Origin: an uncultured bacterium
GTDB lineage: Bacteria > Patescibacteriota > Minisyncoccia > Phycocordibacterales > PALSA-1337
Assembly (NCBI GenBank): GCA_903905325.1
Contig: CAIVGA010000041.1
Location: 1-7,159, forward strand
Direction of reading: 5' to 3'
DNA: 7,159 nucleotides
Part shown: positions 4,760 to 7,159 of the stretch, in pieces
Layout: each line of letters opens with the position of its first letter
Position numbering within the stretch: the stretch's first letter is position 1
Position numbers and translations under genes: made by a program
The notes under the pieces: model-generated
Database searches by the model: none
What the model was told of the DNA's origin: nothing
Seen by the model: only the letters and a program-made list of their open reading frames with translations

Positions 4760-5537
4760 CGTAAGCGATAAGAAGACGTAGATATGCTTTTATGATCCCT
4801 ATATATGGTCGTTTATAATATTTGGCATATTTTTTGACGAGATCAAGAACAACAGCTGCGATTATAAGTCTTTTTTTGCGTGCAATATTTCCACCGTGGA
4901 CCCTGTATCCCGCAATCGCCTTGGGGGTGTTTGTAAACTTGTGTTTGATTCCAATCTTAAGCCACAAATCATAATCTTCACACGAGACATTCCATCTAAT
5001 GCTTTTAATTGGTTCTTCGGTATAGCCACCAACTTCAAGGGCTACATCTTTTCTGTATAAAACAGTTGAATGTGGAAAGGGGTTGTATTGAAGTATTATA
5101 TTTCTAATCAGAGAATCGTAGATTGGAAATAGAGTTTTTTTAATTGGCTTTGAATCTTTGTCGATGTAAATAATACCGCCACCGATAAGGGCATAGTCTT
5201 TATTTGCGTCCAAAAATTCAACTTGGTTTTTTAGTTTATCTTCATCCAACCAGACATCATCACTATCCAAAGCGGCAATATAAATTCCTTTTGCCAACTT
5301 TAGACCCTTGTTTCTGGCTCTCGAAATTCCTTGATTGGTTTGGCTTTTATAATAGTGGATGCGTGGATCGGCATCGATATATTTCCTTACAACTTTTTCA
5401 GTGTTGTCAGTTGATGCATCATCTATAATAATAGCCTCCCAATTTTTAAATGTTTGCTTGGAAACACTTTCAATACACTCAGCAATAAAAGACTCACGGT
5501 TAAAAGTGGCTATAATTATCGAAACTTTTGGGTTCAC
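4749..5537 (-). CDS. Family 2 glycosyltransferase (GT-A fold)
   Basis: The 262-residue protein begins VSIIIATFNRESFIAECIESV, the hallmark of GT2 enzymes. It has IIIDDASTDNT (36-46), the DxD-type metal-binding motif DSDD (91-94), the acceptor-side ED pair with a following W (E187, D188, W192) and YRVHGGN (211-217). It should transfer a sugar from a nucleotide-sugar donor onto a growing glycan at the inner face of the membrane; the basic, hydrophobic C-terminus (about 221-259) may bind the membrane peripherally. Donor and acceptor cannot be told. It starts with GTG at 5535-5537, lacks a Shine-Dalgarno sequence and has a consensus extended -10 six bases upstream, implying a leaderless transcript. 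It is the last of three glycosyltransferase genes on this strand, 32 bases after the previous one. Confidence 0.94.
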   Translation of the reverse strand: MNPKVSIIIATFNRESFIAECIESVSKQTFKNWEAIIIDDASTDNTEKVVRKYIDADPRIHYYKSQTNQGISRARNKGLKLAKGIYIAALDSDDVWLDEDKLKNQVEFLDANKDYALIGGGIIYIDKDSKPIKKTLFPIYDSLIRNIILQYNPFPHSTVLYRKDVALEVGGYTEEPIKSIRWNVSCEDYDLWLKIGIKHKFTNTPKAIAGYRVHGGNIARKKRLIIAAVVLDLVKKYAKYYKRPYIGIIKAYLRLLIAYATN

Positions 5538-5543
5538 GGTAGT

Positions 5544-5552
5544 ATTATAACA
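5544..5552 (-). promoter_or_regulatory. Consensus extended -10 promoter of the GT2 gene
   Basis: On the minus strand TGTTATAAT (5552 to 5544) is a perfect TGn-TATAAT extended -10. It lies in the 32-base gap between two glycosyltransferase genes, with six bases (ACTACC) before the GTG start codon. Initiation seven bases past the hexamer would fall on the G of GTG. No good -35 is seen, which extended -10 promoters tolerate. It would let the GT2 gene be expressed independently of the upstream genes. Confidence 0.62.
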
Positions 5553-5569
5553 AACTCTTAACTTAATAA

Positions 5570-6595
5570 TTAGCCTTTTTTGCCTACGATTTTTTTAGCC
5601 AAAGCCTTTGTGAAACTAAACAATTTGAATGATATGCGGTCATTTCGCCACTTCTTGTTATTTTTGATGACCTCATTTTTACCATCATCATATTTTATAC
5701 CAAAATATTTTTCGAACAAAGACAGTAATTCCATCGCTTGTTTTTCTAACCCTAAATTTTCTAGAATATATTCGCGTGGATTGAATGTTTCCCATTTTTG
5801 TTCCATTTCTTCAACAGAGTATTCAATTTCTGTTTTATTTTTTGTTTTAATACCGCATCTGTCGTCAAAATATTCAGCTGATGTTGTATTTCCGTATGCT
5901 AATTCCTCTTTTGTGTAAATATTTATGTCTTTTTTTCTCGGGTTCCAATGTCCCAAAGATTCCACATCCCATACAAGTATAGGGACATTTATGGCCAGAG
6001 CTTCTTCAAGTGCAATACCTTGTGTCTCGTGTCTGCCAAGCCAGATTATATATTTGGTGTTTTTCAGAATATTTTTATATTCCGTCTCGTTATATGATCC
6101 GTACGTTATTACTTGATAAGAAATATTTTTATTTTCTAATATTTTTTTTACAAAATCTAACTCCTCAACATATCGTTGCTTGTAATACAAGAGCACCTTT
6201 CCATTCTGCGGTTTTGTCCTTTCAGGAAACTCGTTTGTATCGATAGCGGCTGGCCAAACATCCAGTGGGCATTTGTCATATCCGCAGTCCCTCCAAAAAT
6301 CACGAGCCCACTTTGTCGGTTGTATATAAACAAGGTTTGACAGGTCAGTATTTTCTGGAATATTTCTTGGAAGAATATAAATGTTCGGTCCAACGATGGC
6401 GTGAATTTTATCTTTCGATAGTTGTGCTATCGCTTCTGGGTCATCGTGTACCCAAAGTTGGGAAGTGGCTTCAAAATCCTTGTTTATGCAATACGGGTAA
6501 TCAAGTATTTTTAGACCCTTAATTAAGTTTGTGACAACCTTATTTGGGCCATTCGTCTCTCCCTCGACATAAGTTTTAGAAATAATGTTTAACAT
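5570..6595 (-). CDS. GT-B fold glycosyltransferase, GT4/GT1-like
   Basis: This 341-residue protein has a glycine-containing N-terminal loop (GETNGPNKVVTNLIKGL, 12-28) and a C-terminal Rossmann domain. That domain carries WLGRHETQGIALEEALAINVPILVWD (185-210), which includes the E-x7-E pair E190 and E198, the donor-binding signature of retaining GT-B enzymes. The order KVLLYYKQR (133-141), YQVITYGSYNE (160-170) and the E-x7-E block follows that fold. The C-terminal tail after about 300 is basic and rich in Lys/Asn. It probably adds a sugar to a surface glycan; the sugar is unknown. The ATG lies within the upstream gene, overlapping it by 20 bases, so translation is likely coupled. No Shine-Dalgarno sequence precedes it. 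It is somewhat diverged from textbook GT4 members, so the family assignment is slightly less certain than the fold. Confidence 0.86.
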   Translation of the reverse strand: MLNIISKTYVEGETNGPNKVVTNLIKGLKILDYPYCINKDFEATSQLWVHDDPEAIAQLSKDKIHAIVGPNIYILPRNIPENTDLSNLVYIQPTKWARDFWRDCGYDKCPLDVWPAAIDTNEFPERTKPQNGKVLLYYKQRYVEELDFVKKILENKNISYQVITYGSYNETEYKNILKNTKYIIWLGRHETQGIALEEALAINVPILVWDVESLGHWNPRKKDINIYTKEELAYGNTTSAEYFDDRCGIKTKNKTEIEYSVEEMEQKWETFNPREYILENLGLEKQAMELLSLFEKYFGIKYDDGKNEVIKNNKKWRNDRISFKLFSFTKALAKKIVGKKG

Positions 6596-7159
6596 ACTTT
6601 ATTATGAATATAGCATAAGAATAGATAAAATCTCTGGTCTTGGTCAATTTATTAATTTTAATTTTGAAACGGGTTGGGTCACGTAAAACTTCTTCATAAA
6701 CAGACATAGCGTTTTTCACAGTATTTTCGATCGAATAAGTGGACGAATTTTTCACCGCCTCTTTGGCCAACGTCTCTCTTAGGTTTTTATCAAAAAAAAG
6801 TGCATTAAGTTTTTTTGTGTAATCATCTTCATCCACGGCAAATAAACCGGCATTTCCCATTGTTTCTTTTTGCGCATCGAGTCCAGTCTGGCTGTGATGT
6901 GATAGGCAGGGCTTACTATGGATCATTGCCTCAACAAAAACAGCACCAAATGTCTCACCATCACCACGACCGTGAGCGAATATGTCTAGGGTATTCAAAA
7001 ATTTTGAAGTCCCTATATTGTCTCCGTCAGCTGGCAAGAAATGCGCATTTTTCAATCCTAATTCTTTTGCTTGTTCTCTGTATTTATCACCACCTCCTTT
7101 TATGAAGAAATGCCAGTCAAAGTTTTTTTGGGATTTTTGAAGTTGGCTGAAAGCGTTGA
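6576..7159 (-). CDS. GT4-like glycosyltransferase, 5' part outside the window
   Basis: The frame is open from the stop at 6576-6578 to the window edge, giving 193 visible residues of the C-terminal half. A TTG at 7053-7055 can be read as a start, but the protein clearly continues upstream: the codons before it encode WHFFIKGGGDKYREQAKELGL, the donor-domain entry typical of GT4 enzymes. This is followed by AHFLPADGD and then HGRGDGETFGAVFVEAM, with E68 and E76 of the visible part forming the E-x7-E motif. These residues bind the nucleotide-sugar phosphates and ribose. The real start and acceptor domain lie beyond base 7159. It overlaps the next gene by 20 bases and is first of the three glycosyltransferases seen here. 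Confidence 0.9.
   Translation of the reverse strand, partial: NAFSQLQKSQKNFDWHFFIKGGGDKYREQAKELGLKNAHFLPADGDNIGTSKFLNTLDIFAHGRGDGETFGAVFVEAMIHSKPCLSHHSQTGLDAQKETMGNAGLFAVDEDDYTKKLNALFFDKNLRETLAKEAVKNSSTYSIENTVKNAMSVYEEVLRDPTRFKIKINKLTKTRDFIYSYAIFIIKYVKHYF

Noticed and set aside
6576..7055. Complete 159-residue gene starting at the TTG at 7055
   Set aside because: The frame continues upstream without a stop and encodes conserved glycosyltransferase sequence, so this is the C-terminal part of a gene cut by the window edge.

Overview
The window looks like a piece of a small-genome bacterial chromosome, most likely a member of the Candidate Phyla Radiation (Patescibacteria, Parcubacteria-like). 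This is inferred from gene content and style: a stand-alone VirD4/TraD-like ATPase with a long disordered tail, a membrane-anchored DUF4015-type putative glycoside hydrolase, a compact IS200-type transposase, AT-rich glycosyltransferases, and genes with almost no Shine-Dalgarno sequences. No 16S rRNA or other taxonomic marker is present, so the assignment is tentative. The standard bacterial code fits: stops are TAA, TAG and TGA, with no in-frame TGA inside long genes.

Layout. Bases 1 to about 580 hold an IS200/IS605-family element: a left hairpin (23-42), a structured leader, a single Y1 transposase gene (93-527) and a right hairpin (544-569). About 16 bp after the right hairpin a two-gene plus-strand unit begins: a 75-residue two-helix membrane protein (586-813), then, through a TAATG stop/start overlap, a membrane-anchored DUF4015-like putative hydrolase (813-2240). 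Bases 2241-2824 are mostly non-coding and rich in structure. They contain heptamer repeats, several small hairpins, a probable 65-residue gene with the only good Shine-Dalgarno sequence in the window (2473-2670), a very strong GC hairpin (2700-2732) and a U-tract terminator (2774-2794). An extended -10 promoter then lies almost on the start codon of the VirD4/TraD-like ATPase (2825-4735).

The right third (4749-7159) is a minus-strand glycosyltransferase cluster converging on the ATPase gene. In transcription order it contains a GT4-like enzyme cut by the window edge (6576-7159), a second GT-B enzyme whose start overlaps it by 20 bp (5570-6595), and a GT2 enzyme (4749-5537). The GT2 gene has its own consensus extended -10 element placed so that its mRNA would begin at its GTG start codon. 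The cluster probably builds a surface polysaccharide or glycoprotein glycan. The ATPase could power DNA or protein movement across the envelope, and the hydrolase could act on cell-surface glycans; both roles are inferred from family membership.

The most unusual signals are a perfect 25-bp palindrome inside the ATPase coding sequence, the apparently leaderless promoter/start arrangements, the structured 2241-2824 interval with its unrecognised small protein, and mutually exclusive hairpins in the transposase leader. I did not find a clearly new multi-gene defence or mobile system.
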